DNA from: Actimicrobium sp. CCC2.4
Lineage (GTDB): Bacteria; Pseudomonadota; Gammaproteobacteria; Burkholderiales; Burkholderiaceae_D
NCBI RefSeq assembly: GCF_034347385.1
Contig: NZ_CP133777.1
Coordinates: 2,976,001 to 3,040,000 of the forward strand
DNA: 64,000 bases
Direction of reading: 5' to 3'
Shown: one piece after another, positions 1 through 7,046 of the stretch
How the letters are laid out: the number at the start of each line of letters is the position of its first letter
Numbering within the stretch: position 1 is the first letter of the stretch
The notes under the pieces: model-generated
What the model was told of the DNA's origin: nothing
The model's database searches: none
Seen by the model: only the letters and a program-made list of their open reading frames with translations
Translations under genes and position numbers: made by a program

Positions 1-107
1 TCAGCCTGCCCAACATGATCACCCGCGCGACGCTGCGTTCCGGTGTGGCCGAGGCGCTCTCGCTGATCAACCGGCGCATCGTGCCGGTGGCATCGAGCCG
101 CGCATGA
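1..107 (+). CDS. RsbR-type stressosome scaffold protein, C-terminal end only (partial)
   Basis: An open frame enters from the left edge and stops with TGA at 105-107. The visible 34 residues contain ITRATLRSGVAEAL, which resembles the end of the STAS domain of RsbR co-antagonists. Those proteins build the stressosome core together with RsbS and carry the sensory N-terminal domain. The stop overlaps the ATG of the next gene (RsbS), as expected for rsbR-rsbS coupling. The sensor domain, which would tell the signal, is outside the window. Confidence 0.6.
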   Translation, partial: SLPNMITRATLRSGVAEALSLINRRIVPVASSRA

Positions 108-505
108 AGATCGCGATCCCGCGTCTCGGACGCATCCTGCTGGTGGCGATCCAGCAGGATCTCAGTGATGACGAAGCGTTGGCGTTCCAGTCGAACCTGC
201 TCGGCACGATCGCCGAAATCGAAGCGCTCGGTGTGGTCGTCGATATCTCGGCGCTCGATGTGGTCGACTCGTTCATGGCGCGTGTCATCAACGACACTGC
301 CAACATGGCACGGCTGCTCGGTGCCGAAGTCATCGTTTGCGGCATCCAGCCTTTCGTCGCCTTCACGCTGGTTGAAATGGGACGCGGCCTGCTCAGTGCC
401 GACTGCACGTTCAACCTCGAACAGGGACTGAAAACCCTGCAATCACGGATCGCCTCGCGCGGCGATTACAGCCTGCCGGATGAACACGATGACCTCATTA
501 TCTGA
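104..505 (+). CDS. rsbS: Stressosome antagonist RsbS (STAS domain)
   Basis: 133 residues forming a single STAS domain. In the family RsbS is the small scaffold subunit that, with RsbR, sequesters the kinase RsbT until RsbT phosphorylates it. The expected phosphoacceptor serine is present in VVDSFMAR (Ser56), equivalent to Ser59 of Bacillus RsbS. A C-terminal tail of about 15 acidic residues (DEHDD) follows the domain. The ATG overlaps the stop of the RsbR fragment, and the gene overlaps the RsbT start by 26 nt, so translation is probably coupled throughout. The role is inferred from motif and neighbours. Confidence 0.85.
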   Translation: MKIAIPRLGRILLVAIQQDLSDDEALAFQSNLLGTIAEIEALGVVVDISALDVVDSFMARVINDTANMARLLGAEVIVCGIQPFVAFTLVEMGRGLLSADCTFNLEQGLKTLQSRIASRGDYSLPDEHDDLII

Positions 506-911
506 ACCCGATGCAGTCGTCGATATCTGCACCACGGCCGACATCGTGGTGGCCCGCCGGCTCACGCGCCAGCTTGCGGCCTGCCTCGATTTCGGCAGTG
601 CCGACCAGACCCGGCTGGCCACCGCCGTGTCCGAACTGACGCGCAACGTGATCGAATATGCGGGCCGCGGTACATGCCATATCTCGGACGCGTCCGATGC
701 CGGCTTTAACAGCATCATGGTCGTCGTCGAGGACCACGGGCCGGGTATTGCCAACGTGGCGCAAGCCATGCAGGACGGCTACAGCACCAGCGGCAGCCTC
801 GGTGCCGGACTGCCGGGAACGCGCCGTCTGGTCGACAGCTTCATGATCGAATCCCGGCCCGGCCTGACCCGCGTGACCATCAGCATGTCGATGCGCAAGG
901 ACCGGCCGTGA
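480..911 (+). CDS. rsbT: Serine kinase / switch protein RsbT
   Basis: 143-residue GHKL-fold ATPase of the RsbT/RsbW family. ATP-site motifs are intact: N box SELTRNV (about 51-57), G1 EDHGPGI (about 83-89), and G2 GSLGAGLPGTRRL. In known stressosomes RsbT phosphorylates RsbS and RsbR, is released, and then activates RsbU through the RsbU N-terminal domain. Here the likely downstream partner is the histidine kinase at 1890-2939, which carries an RsbU_N-like front end. An alternative start is Met4 (position 489). It overlaps rsbS by 26 nt and the next gene by 4 nt. Confidence 0.85.
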   Translation: MNTMTSLSEPDAVVDICTTADIVVARRLTRQLAACLDFGSADQTRLATAVSELTRNVIEYAGRGTCHISDASDAGFNSIMVVVEDHGPGIANVAQAMQDGYSTSGSLGAGLPGTRRLVDSFMIESRPGLTRVTISMSMRKDRP

Positions 912-1303
912 TGACCGGCACCGGATCGATCCGCATTGCAATCGACTCCGATGTCGCTACCGCCTGCCGCGCCGCGCGCTTGGCGGCCGAACAGAGCGGC
1001 TTCGATCGCAAGCGCAGCTATCAGATCGCGACGGCGGCATCGGAACTGGCACGCAACGTACTGGTTCACGGCGGCGGCGGCACGGTCACGGTCAGCACGC
1101 CGGGCCATCGCAACGGCATCGAACTGCTGGCCATCGACCATGGTCCCGGCATCGCCGATCTGGCGCTGGCGATGCAGGAGGGTTTTAGCACCACGGGTAG
1201 CCTCGGTGGCGGGTTACCCGGTGTCGAACGCCTGATGGATGAAGTCGTCATCGAGACCGCTGTAGGACTCGGTACCACGATACGGGCCTCCAAATGGCTA
1301 TGA
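908..1303 (+). CDS. Second RsbT/RsbW-type anti-sigma-factor-like kinase
   Basis: 131 residues, a second GHKL ATPase with SELARNV, DHGPGIADL and GSLGGGLPGVERL. It is clearly related to the preceding RsbT and may have arisen by duplication, although the N-terminal halves differ. The start overlaps the previous stop (ATGA-type). Paired RsbT-like kinases are found in some Gram-negative stressosome clusters. One may act on RsbS/RsbR and the other on a separate STAS antagonist, but the sequence does not show which. No sigma factor is encoded nearby, so a classic RsbW role is less likely. Confidence 0.75.
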   Translation: MMTGTGSIRIAIDSDVATACRAARLAAEQSGFDRKRSYQIATAASELARNVLVHGGGGTVTVSTPGHRNGIELLAIDHGPGIADLALAMQEGFSTTGSLGGGLPGVERLMDEVVIETAVGLGTTIRASKWL

Positions 1304-1893
1304 CCTTCGGCTATGCGCAACAGGCCTGCCGGGGCGATCCGGTGTGTGGCGATATCGGCACCTGGTGGGAAGGTCCGCACCGGTATGTGCTGGCACTGGC
1401 CGACGGGCTCGGCCACGGTGCGCCGGCGCATCGTGCCGCCAGCGCAGCGATGCAGTGCATTGCCGAACACCTCGATGCCAGTTGCGCCGTGATGTTTGCG
1501 GCGTGCAATGAACGCCTGCTCGATACCCGTGGTGCGGTGCTGGCCATCGCCATCATCGACCGCGATAGCAACCTGCTGACGCTGGGCGTCATCGGCAATA
1601 TCGGGGTACGGGTGTTCGGCATCAACAGCGCAGTGCGGCTTGGCGCAGGACGCGGCTTTGTCGGTGCCGGCTATGCGCTGCCGGCACCGGACCAGTTACG
1701 TCTCGACGATGGCGACCGGCTCATCATGGTCACTGACGGCATCGACGAATCAGACGGCATGCGAACCTGCATGGAACGCAGTGACGAAAGCTCGCAGCAG
1801 CTGGCTGACGATGTCTTGCAGGGCTGGGGCAACCAGGATGACGATGCGGCAGTGCTGGTGTACCAGCATCGCCATACAGGGAGTGGGCGATGA
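1294..1893 (+). CDS. RsbX-like PP2C/SpoIIE-type serine phosphatase
   Basis: 199-residue minimal PP2C (SpoIIE) domain. Metal-binding motifs can be seen: GDIGTWW near the start, ALADGLGHG (about 34-42), and VTDGIDE toward the C-terminus. Its length matches RsbX, which resets stressosomes by removing phosphate from RsbS and RsbR, rather than RsbU, which has an extra N-terminal domain. It overlaps the preceding kinase by 10 nt and the following histidine kinase by 4 nt, within the same operon. Confidence 0.8.
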   Translation: MAMTFGYAQQACRGDPVCGDIGTWWEGPHRYVLALADGLGHGAPAHRAASAAMQCIAEHLDASCAVMFAACNERLLDTRGAVLAIAIIDRDSNLLTLGVIGNIGVRVFGINSAVRLGAGRGFVGAGYALPAPDQLRLDDGDRLIMVTDGIDESDGMRTCMERSDESSQQLADDVLQGWGNQDDDAAVLVYQHRHTGSGR

Positions 1894-2939
1894 GCGACAT
1901 GCATGATATTTACTATGCGCTGCTGTACAAATCGGTCTTCAACGAAGATCCGGAGGAGGCACTGGTGGCAGCGGCTGACTTTGGCCGTGACCTGATGAAG
2001 CACGGCATCCCGCCGGAAGGAGTAATCGAAATCCACCAGAAAGCCGTCTTGCGATTGGCCGGCGCGTATCCGGAACTGACGCTGCAACAGGTCGCCGCGC
2101 CGCTGATGGCACCGCTGATGGAAGCATCGATGGCGTTCAGCTTTGCCTTTCGCAAGCAGCGTGAAACCCGCGACGTGCTGGAGATGCAGCTGGCCCGCGC
2201 CGGCCGGCTCGAGGCGATCGGCACGATGGCCGCCGGTATCGCGCACGACTTCAACACCATCATCGGGATCGTCAATGGCTACGCTGAATTGCTGATCGAG
2301 GACTATCCGGATACCAGCAATACGATGGAATACACGCAGCAGATCGTCACCGCCAGCCTGCGCGCACGCGACCTGGTCGTGCGCATGCTGGCGTTTGCGC
2401 GCCAGACACCGATCGCGCCATGCAGCGTCGATGCGGTGGCACTGGTGCGTAACGTCCTGAAGATGATCCGCATGACCCTGCCGCCGGCGATCAACGTGAC
2501 CTTCCGGCCCGAGATGGAAACCGCCTACACGGTGGCCGATCCGCTGCAGGTCGAACAGGTAGTCATGAACCTGTGCATGAACGCCGCCGACGCCATGGAG
2601 GGTTCCGGCAACCTCGAACTGCAGATCGCGCCGGCACCGCCTGTGCTGCACGTCGACGGCTCGCTGATCCCGCGCTTTGCCCTGATCGTCGATGACAATG
2701 GTTGCGGCATGTCGGCCGATGTGCAGCAGCGTGCGCTCGATCCGTTCTACACAACCAAAGCGCCGGGTAAAGGCAGCGGGCTGGGCCTGTCGGTGGTGTA
2801 CGGCATCATCAGCGATCTCGGTGGACAGCTCGATATTCATAGCGAAGTCGGCATGGGCAGCAGCTTCCGGATTTACCTGCGGCTGGCCGGCCGGACGCCG
2901 CCGGAGCCGACGACAAGCGCTTTACCCGAGATTCACTAA
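1890..2939 (+). CDS. Histidine kinase with RsbU_N-like N-terminal domain
   Basis: 349 residues. Residues 1-90 are a helical segment resembling the N-terminal domain of RsbU, the surface bound by RsbT. Residues 100-170 form a HisKA-like helix pair with His119 in IAHDFN, followed by a HATPase domain with NLCMNAADAM, VDDNGCGM and GKGSGLGLSV. There are no membrane segments, so it should be cytoplasmic. The architecture suggests that RsbT released from the stressosome controls a histidine kinase instead of a PP2C phosphatase. The likely partner receiver is the next gene. The RsbU_N assignment rests on residue pattern only. Confidence 0.75.
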   Translation: MSDMHDIYYALLYKSVFNEDPEEALVAAADFGRDLMKHGIPPEGVIEIHQKAVLRLAGAYPELTLQQVAAPLMAPLMEASMAFSFAFRKQRETRDVLEMQLARAGRLEAIGTMAAGIAHDFNTIIGIVNGYAELLIEDYPDTSNTMEYTQQIVTASLRARDLVVRMLAFARQTPIAPCSVDAVALVRNVLKMIRMTLPPAINVTFRPEMETAYTVADPLQVEQVVMNLCMNAADAMEGSGNLELQIAPAPPVLHVDGSLIPRFALIVDDNGCGMSADVQQRALDPFYTTKAPGKGSGLGLSVVYGIISDLGGQLDIHSEVGMGSSFRIYLRLAGRTPPEPTTSALPEIH

Positions 2940-2964
2940 CCAACCACTGCAAAGGAACTCCGCC

Positions 2965-3333
2965 ATGGCACATATCCTGGTCGTCGAAGACGATATCCAG
3001 TTCCGGCAAATGCTGGTTCACATGCTGCAAAAAGATCAGCACAAGATCACGATGGCCTCGGACGGCATGGAAGCGATGCAATTACTCAGGAACCTGGAAC
3101 CGGATCTGATCCTGACCGATATCCTGATGCCGCACATGGACGGCGTCGAAATCATTCTGGCCTTATCGCAGCAGAGCAATACCATCCCGATCATCGCGAT
3201 GTCGGGCGGCAGGCGTGCGATCAGCTCGGATTTCAATCTCGAGTCGGCCTCGCTGCTGGGGGTCAAGGCGGTGCTGGCGAAACCGTTTTCGCATGCCGAT
3301 CTGCGTCGCGTGATCGGCGAGATGCTGGCATGA
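2965..3333 (+). CDS. Single-domain response regulator
   Basis: 122-residue stand-alone receiver. Acidic pocket VVEDD near the start, phosphoacceptor Asp52 in LTDILMPHMDG, conserved Lys in AKPFSHADL. The ATG at 2965 has an AAGGA ribosome site 8-10 nt upstream; a longer frame that opens inside the kinase gene is not needed. No output domain, so it must act by protein contact, perhaps on the ParA-like ATPase whose start overlaps its stop by 4 nt. It is presumably phosphorylated by the histidine kinase 25 nt upstream. Confidence 0.85.
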   Translation: MAHILVVEDDIQFRQMLVHMLQKDQHKITMASDGMEAMQLLRNLEPDLILTDILMPHMDGVEIILALSQQSNTIPIIAMSGGRRAISSDFNLESASLLGVKAVLAKPFSHADLRRVIGEMLA

Positions 3334-4139
3334 GCGCGCGGCCGGGCCCGTGTGTCATTGCGGTCTGCAACCGCAAAGGCGGTGCCGGCAAGACCACCAC
3401 CGCCGTCAACCTCGCCGCGGAACTGGCGGCGCTGGGCCAACGCGTGTTGCTGGTCGACCTGGATTCGCAAGGACATTGTGCGGTCGGACTGGGCCTCAAG
3501 GTGACGCCGGGCAGCGCCACAGTGCATGCGCTGTTTGGTACAGCCGGTGCCGGCATCCGGCTCATGGATGTGGTGCAAGCCAGTGCGATCGAGCGGCTCT
3601 GGCTGGCACCGGCCGACCAGCTGTTCGAACACGGTAGCGGTGCGCGCGATCCGATGCTGCTCGCGCAAGCGCTGACCGATCACGCGCTGACCAGCCACTT
3701 CGATCTGGTGATCCTCGACACGCCGCCATCGCTCGATATCCTGCTGCTCAATGCGCTCTCGGCCGCGCACTGGGTACTGGTGCCGTATATCCCGCATCCG
3801 CTGTCGTTCGAAGGCGTGCGGCAACTGATGCGCATCCTGTTCAAGGTCATGTCAGTCCAGAATCCGGGACTGAAAATTCTGGGCTTTCTGCCGATGACGG
3901 CGGCCGAACATATCCGCCAGCATCGCAGCATCAGCGTTGATGTCTCACGCCAGTTCGGTGCGCACCGGGTGCTGGGCGGTATCCGCAACGACATCAAGCT
4001 GGCTGAATCCTTCGCCGCCGGCAAACCGGTGCGCTATTACGCGCCCGGCAGCCGCGGCGCGCAGGATTTTGCAGCACTGGCGGCCAGCTTGCTGCCCACA
4101 CTGGCGGGTAGCGATACCGTTGCCAGGATGACTACTTGA
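3330..4139 (+). CDS. ParA/MinD-family ATPase
   Basis: 269 residues. A deviant Walker A motif near the N-terminus, NRKGGAGKTTTA with signature Lys16 and Lys21, is followed by the Walker A' LVDLDSQGH and Walker B VILDTPPSL. This family positions DNA or protein cargo by ATP-dependent dimerisation. No parB-like gene or parS-like site is seen nearby and the gene is the last of the stressosome operon, which argues against chromosome partitioning. It could localise signalling or chemotaxis clusters. That role is an inference from context alone. Confidence 0.75.
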   Translation: MSARPGPCVIAVCNRKGGAGKTTTAVNLAAELAALGQRVLLVDLDSQGHCAVGLGLKVTPGSATVHALFGTAGAGIRLMDVVQASAIERLWLAPADQLFEHGSGARDPMLLAQALTDHALTSHFDLVILDTPPSLDILLLNALSAAHWVLVPYIPHPLSFEGVRQLMRILFKVMSVQNPGLKILGFLPMTAAEHIRQHRSISVDVSRQFGAHRVLGGIRNDIKLAESFAAGKPVRYYAPGSRGAQDFAALAASLLPTLAGSDTVARMTT

Positions 4140-4353
4140 AATCCTGATTCTGTCATTTTTACCGTATTAAAACGCCACTAACACTCCGATCCGGCAACCA
4201 ACAAAGTCGCACTACCTGGTGCAAATACCGCACGCTCATTCGAGAGATCACGATCCGGCCACGAATGCTCCGGATCGCTGACACAAAATGTTCTTTATTC
4301 AAAATGTTTAAATTGGTTAAAATGGCTTCTTTTAAACAATTAAAGGACGGCAT
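4140..4353 (+). promoter_or_regulatory. AT-rich intergenic region ahead of the HTH-receiver gene
   Basis: 214 nt without coding capacity separates the stressosome operon from the next cluster. The last 70 nt are strongly AT-rich (runs such as AAAATGTTTAAATTGG), in contrast to the flanking genes, and end with AAAGGACGG just before the ATG at 4354. It probably holds the promoter of the second cluster. I could not fix -35/-10 hexamers with confidence and saw no terminator hairpin after the ParA gene. Confidence 0.4.
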
Positions 4354-4965
4354 ATGCCTGCTGCTGAAATTTGTACCACCCAGAATGCCGCGCGAATCCT
4401 CGGCATTTCGGTGACCTCGGTACAGCAACTGGTGGAAGCCGGCGTCATTGAAGCCTGGAAGACCAAAGGCGGCCATCGCCGCATTCCACTGGCGGCTATC
4501 CAGGCTTACAAAGTTGCCCAAACCACGGTGTCCGAGCACGGCAGCGCGCGTGCCATGCCGGGCCGCAAACCGGCCATCCTGGTGATCGAGGACAACCTGA
4601 TGCAGCGCGAGATTTACCAGAAACAGATCCAGTCATGGGACCTCGACGCGACACTGACTTTTTGCGAAAACGGCTACCAGGCGCTGATCGAAATCGCCCG
4701 CAACAAGCCTAATGTCCTGCTGGCCGACATCATGATGGATGGCATCGACGGCTATGAAGTCGTCACCACGATCCTGGGCTATCCCGATCTGTCGGACATG
4801 CATATCGCGATCCTGTCTAGCCTGACCAGAGAAGAACTGGGCGAGCGTGGCGGCATCCCGAACGGCGTCGTGTACTTCGGCAAGCCGGTCAACTATGACG
4901 AACTGCGCGGCTATCTGCGCGCCTGCTGCGCCCAGCAACATCGCAACTTATCGATTGCTTCCTGA
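4354..4965 (+). CDS. HTH (MerR/excisionase-like) plus receiver protein
   Basis: 203 residues with reversed order for a response regulator: residues 5-52 are a short winged-helix DNA-binding module (AARILGISVTSVQQL, then KGGHRRI typical of excisionase-type helices), and residues 72-195 are a receiver domain with phosphoacceptor Asp125 in LADIMMDGIDGYEV and the conserved Lys in YFGKPV. Probably a DNA-binding response regulator whose binding is set by phosphorylation. The cognate kinases are likely those encoded next. AAAGGACGG supports the start. Confidence 0.75.
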   Translation: MPAAEICTTQNAARILGISVTSVQQLVEAGVIEAWKTKGGHRRIPLAAIQAYKVAQTTVSEHGSARAMPGRKPAILVIEDNLMQREIYQKQIQSWDLDATLTFCENGYQALIEIARNKPNVLLADIMMDGIDGYEVVTTILGYPDLSDMHIAILSSLTREELGERGGIPNGVVYFGKPVNYDELRGYLRACCAQQHRNLSIAS

Positions 4966-4987
4966 CCCCACACGGCGCCACACCATC

Positions 4988-6616
4988 ATGCTGAAAAAAA
5001 TCGATGCCCGCATCCTGCTGTGCGTATTTGCCGCCGTGCTGGTGGCCGGACTCTGGACAATAACGCTGCTGCAGTTGCGCACAACCCGGCAAGTCATCAT
5101 CGACAACACGCAGCGCGACGTGCGTAGTCTGGCGCGACTGTTCAACGAACACGCCAACCGCACCGTCGAGTCGGCCGACCAGGCCGTGACGTATCTGCGT
5201 TTCCGGTACAACACGCTGGGTACCGGGCTCGATATTGCGCAGGACTTGAAGGTTGGCCTCAACCCGGACAGCATCTACAACCTGTTTTCCATCGTCGATG
5301 AACACGGCGATGTGGTGCTGTCGAGCCAGCCGTTCAAGCCAATCAACCTGTCCGATCGCGAGCATGTGAAAGTACATGCCGGTGCCGACAGCGGCGAACT
5401 ATTCATCAGCCGCCCGGTACTCGGCCGGGTCTCGAAAAAATGGTCGATCCAGATGACCCGCCGTATCAATTACCCGGATGGCCGCTTCAAGGGTGTCGTC
5501 GTGGTGTCAATGGATCCGCAATACTTCATCCGCTTGTATAACGACATCGATGTCGGCAAATACGACGTGATCACGCTGGTCGGCACCGACGGCGTGGTCC
5601 GCGTGCGCCGGGTCGGCGACCAGGTTTCGATGGGCATGGATGTGTCGGCGAGTCCGTTCTTCCAGCTCATGCAAAAAACCGGCCGCGGCGTGACCACGGC
5701 GGTCAGCACAATCGATGGTCGCGAGCGCATCCAGGCCTACGAAACGCTGCAGCACTATCCACTGGTGGTCACGGTGGGAGCCGATATCGAGGAACGGCTG
5801 GCACCGTATTACGTCGACCGCAACCAGTCCCTGCTCATCGCTGCCGTGATCAGTGCGGTGATCGCCTTGTTCACGGCCAGCATCATCATTCTGGTCGGCC
5901 GGCTGATGGCCAGCCGCGAAAAAGCCATCGCGGCCAGCCTGGCCAAGTCGCGCTTCCTGTCGAACATGTCGCACGAGTTGCGCACGCCGCTCAACGGTAT
6001 CCTGGGCTTTTCGGAGGTGATGGTCGAGGAGCTCGGCAGCCAATCCCTGCATGGCGGCTTCGCGCAAGCGATTCATGGCAGCGGCGTGCGTTTGCTGGCG
6101 CTGGTCGATGCAACGCTGGAATTGAGTGCGCTCGAATCCGGCACCATCGTGCTGGCACCGCAACCCGAAAACCTGGCACTGCTGTTGCAGCACGCCACCG
6201 CGCCCTACCTGGCAGCGGCTGCCGCCAAGCAGCTTGCGCTGGACATCGAGATCGATCCGGCCACGCCTGCCACGCTGGTGTGCGACCGGGTCCGCTTGCT
6301 GATGGTGCTCGACAAACTGCTCGACAATGCGATGCGCCACACCGATGCCGGCACCATCCTTGTCAGCGCCCGCCCGGGCGGGACCGGTCTCGAGCTGACC
6401 GTGCGTGATTCCGGTTGCGGCGTGCCGGCGCACTTGCAGGAGCAGATTTTCGAACGTTTTTCGCAAGCCGACGATTCGGCAGCACGCAGCAGCGAAGGTG
6501 CCGGACTGGGATTGGCGATCGCCCGGCATCTGGTCGAACTGATGGATGGAGAACTCACGCTGAAATCTTTTTCCGGACAAGGTGCGCAATTTTCAGTTAC
6601 TCTTCGGCAACATTAA
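4988..6616 (+). CDS. Membrane histidine kinase with periplasmic Cache domain
   Basis: 542 residues. Membrane helix 1 at about 8-29, a periplasmic double-Cache-like sensor at about 30-275, helix 2 at about 281-305, HisKA with His329 in NMSHELRTPLNG, and a HATPase domain ending with GAGLGLAIARHL. The ATG at 4988 was chosen because an upstream in-frame ATG lies inside the previous gene and the protein then starts right before its first membrane helix. No receiver domain is attached, so phosphate probably goes to the HTH-receiver protein encoded 22 nt upstream or into the HPt protein pathway downstream. The ligand is unknown. Confidence 0.8.
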   Translation: MLKKIDARILLCVFAAVLVAGLWTITLLQLRTTRQVIIDNTQRDVRSLARLFNEHANRTVESADQAVTYLRFRYNTLGTGLDIAQDLKVGLNPDSIYNLFSIVDEHGDVVLSSQPFKPINLSDREHVKVHAGADSGELFISRPVLGRVSKKWSIQMTRRINYPDGRFKGVVVVSMDPQYFIRLYNDIDVGKYDVITLVGTDGVVRVRRVGDQVSMGMDVSASPFFQLMQKTGRGVTTAVSTIDGRERIQAYETLQHYPLVVTVGADIEERLAPYYVDRNQSLLIAAVISAVIALFTASIIILVGRLMASREKAIAASLAKSRFLSNMSHELRTPLNGILGFSEVMVEELGSQSLHGGFAQAIHGSGVRLLALVDATLELSALESGTIVLAPQPENLALLLQHATAPYLAAAAAKQLALDIEIDPATPATLVCDRVRLLMVLDKLLDNAMRHTDAGTILVSARPGGTGLELTVRDSGCGVPAHLQEQIFERFSQADDSAARSSEGAGLGLAIARHLVELMDGELTLKSFSGQGAQFSVTLRQH

Positions 6617-6650
6617 CGGTAGTCATTATTTAGCGACAAAAGGTAAGCCG

Positions 6651-7046
6651 ATGTCAGAACACTCCTATTGCGTCATCGATCCGCACTTCCTGCTACAGAC
6701 CGCCGGTGCCGACATCGAGCTCTTCCGCGAACTGTCGGCGATGTTCGTGACACTGGCCGGTCCGGTCCATGCACGGCTGGCACTGGCCATGCAAAACGGC
6801 GACACCAAGGCAACGCATTTTGAGAGCCATTCGCTCAAAGGCAGCACGGCACTGGTCGGTGCACGGGAACTGAGTACCCTGCTCGGCGAGATCGAAGCCC
6901 ATGCACGCCGGGAACGCAATGATTTGATCTTGCCCTGCCTGCCGGAATTGAACCGTCTGTTTGCGCTGGTGGTGGAAGAGGTCAACTTCAGCCTTGACCA
7001 CTTCGACGGCCGGCCCGGTGCCGGTGTGATGCCGGACGCGCCGTAA
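6651..7046 (+). CDS. Histidine phosphotransfer (HPt) protein
   Basis: 131 residues with the HPt signature around His60 in FESHSLKGSTALVGA. HPt proteins shuttle phosphate between the receiver of a hybrid kinase and a terminal response regulator. The ATG at 6651 follows AGGTAAGCCG. It lies between a simple Cache kinase and a hybrid Cache kinase and shares one base with the latter's ATG, so the natural reading is hybrid kinase receiver, then HPt, then HTH-receiver protein at 4354. The route of phosphate flow is inferred. Confidence 0.8.
   Translation: MSEHSYCVIDPHFLLQTAGADIELFRELSAMFVTLAGPVHARLALAMQNGDTKATHFESHSLKGSTALVGARELSTLLGEIEAHARRERNDLILPCLPELNRLFALVVEEVNFSLDHFDGRPGAGVMPDAP

Noticed and set aside
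1671-2840. 389-codon open frame on the minus strand
   Set aside because: It is antisense to the phosphatase and histidine kinase genes, His/Arg/Gln-rich without motifs or a ribosome site; a high-GC shadow.
5507-6589. 360-codon minus-strand frame
   Set aside because: Antisense to the Cache kinase with shadow-like composition and no domains.
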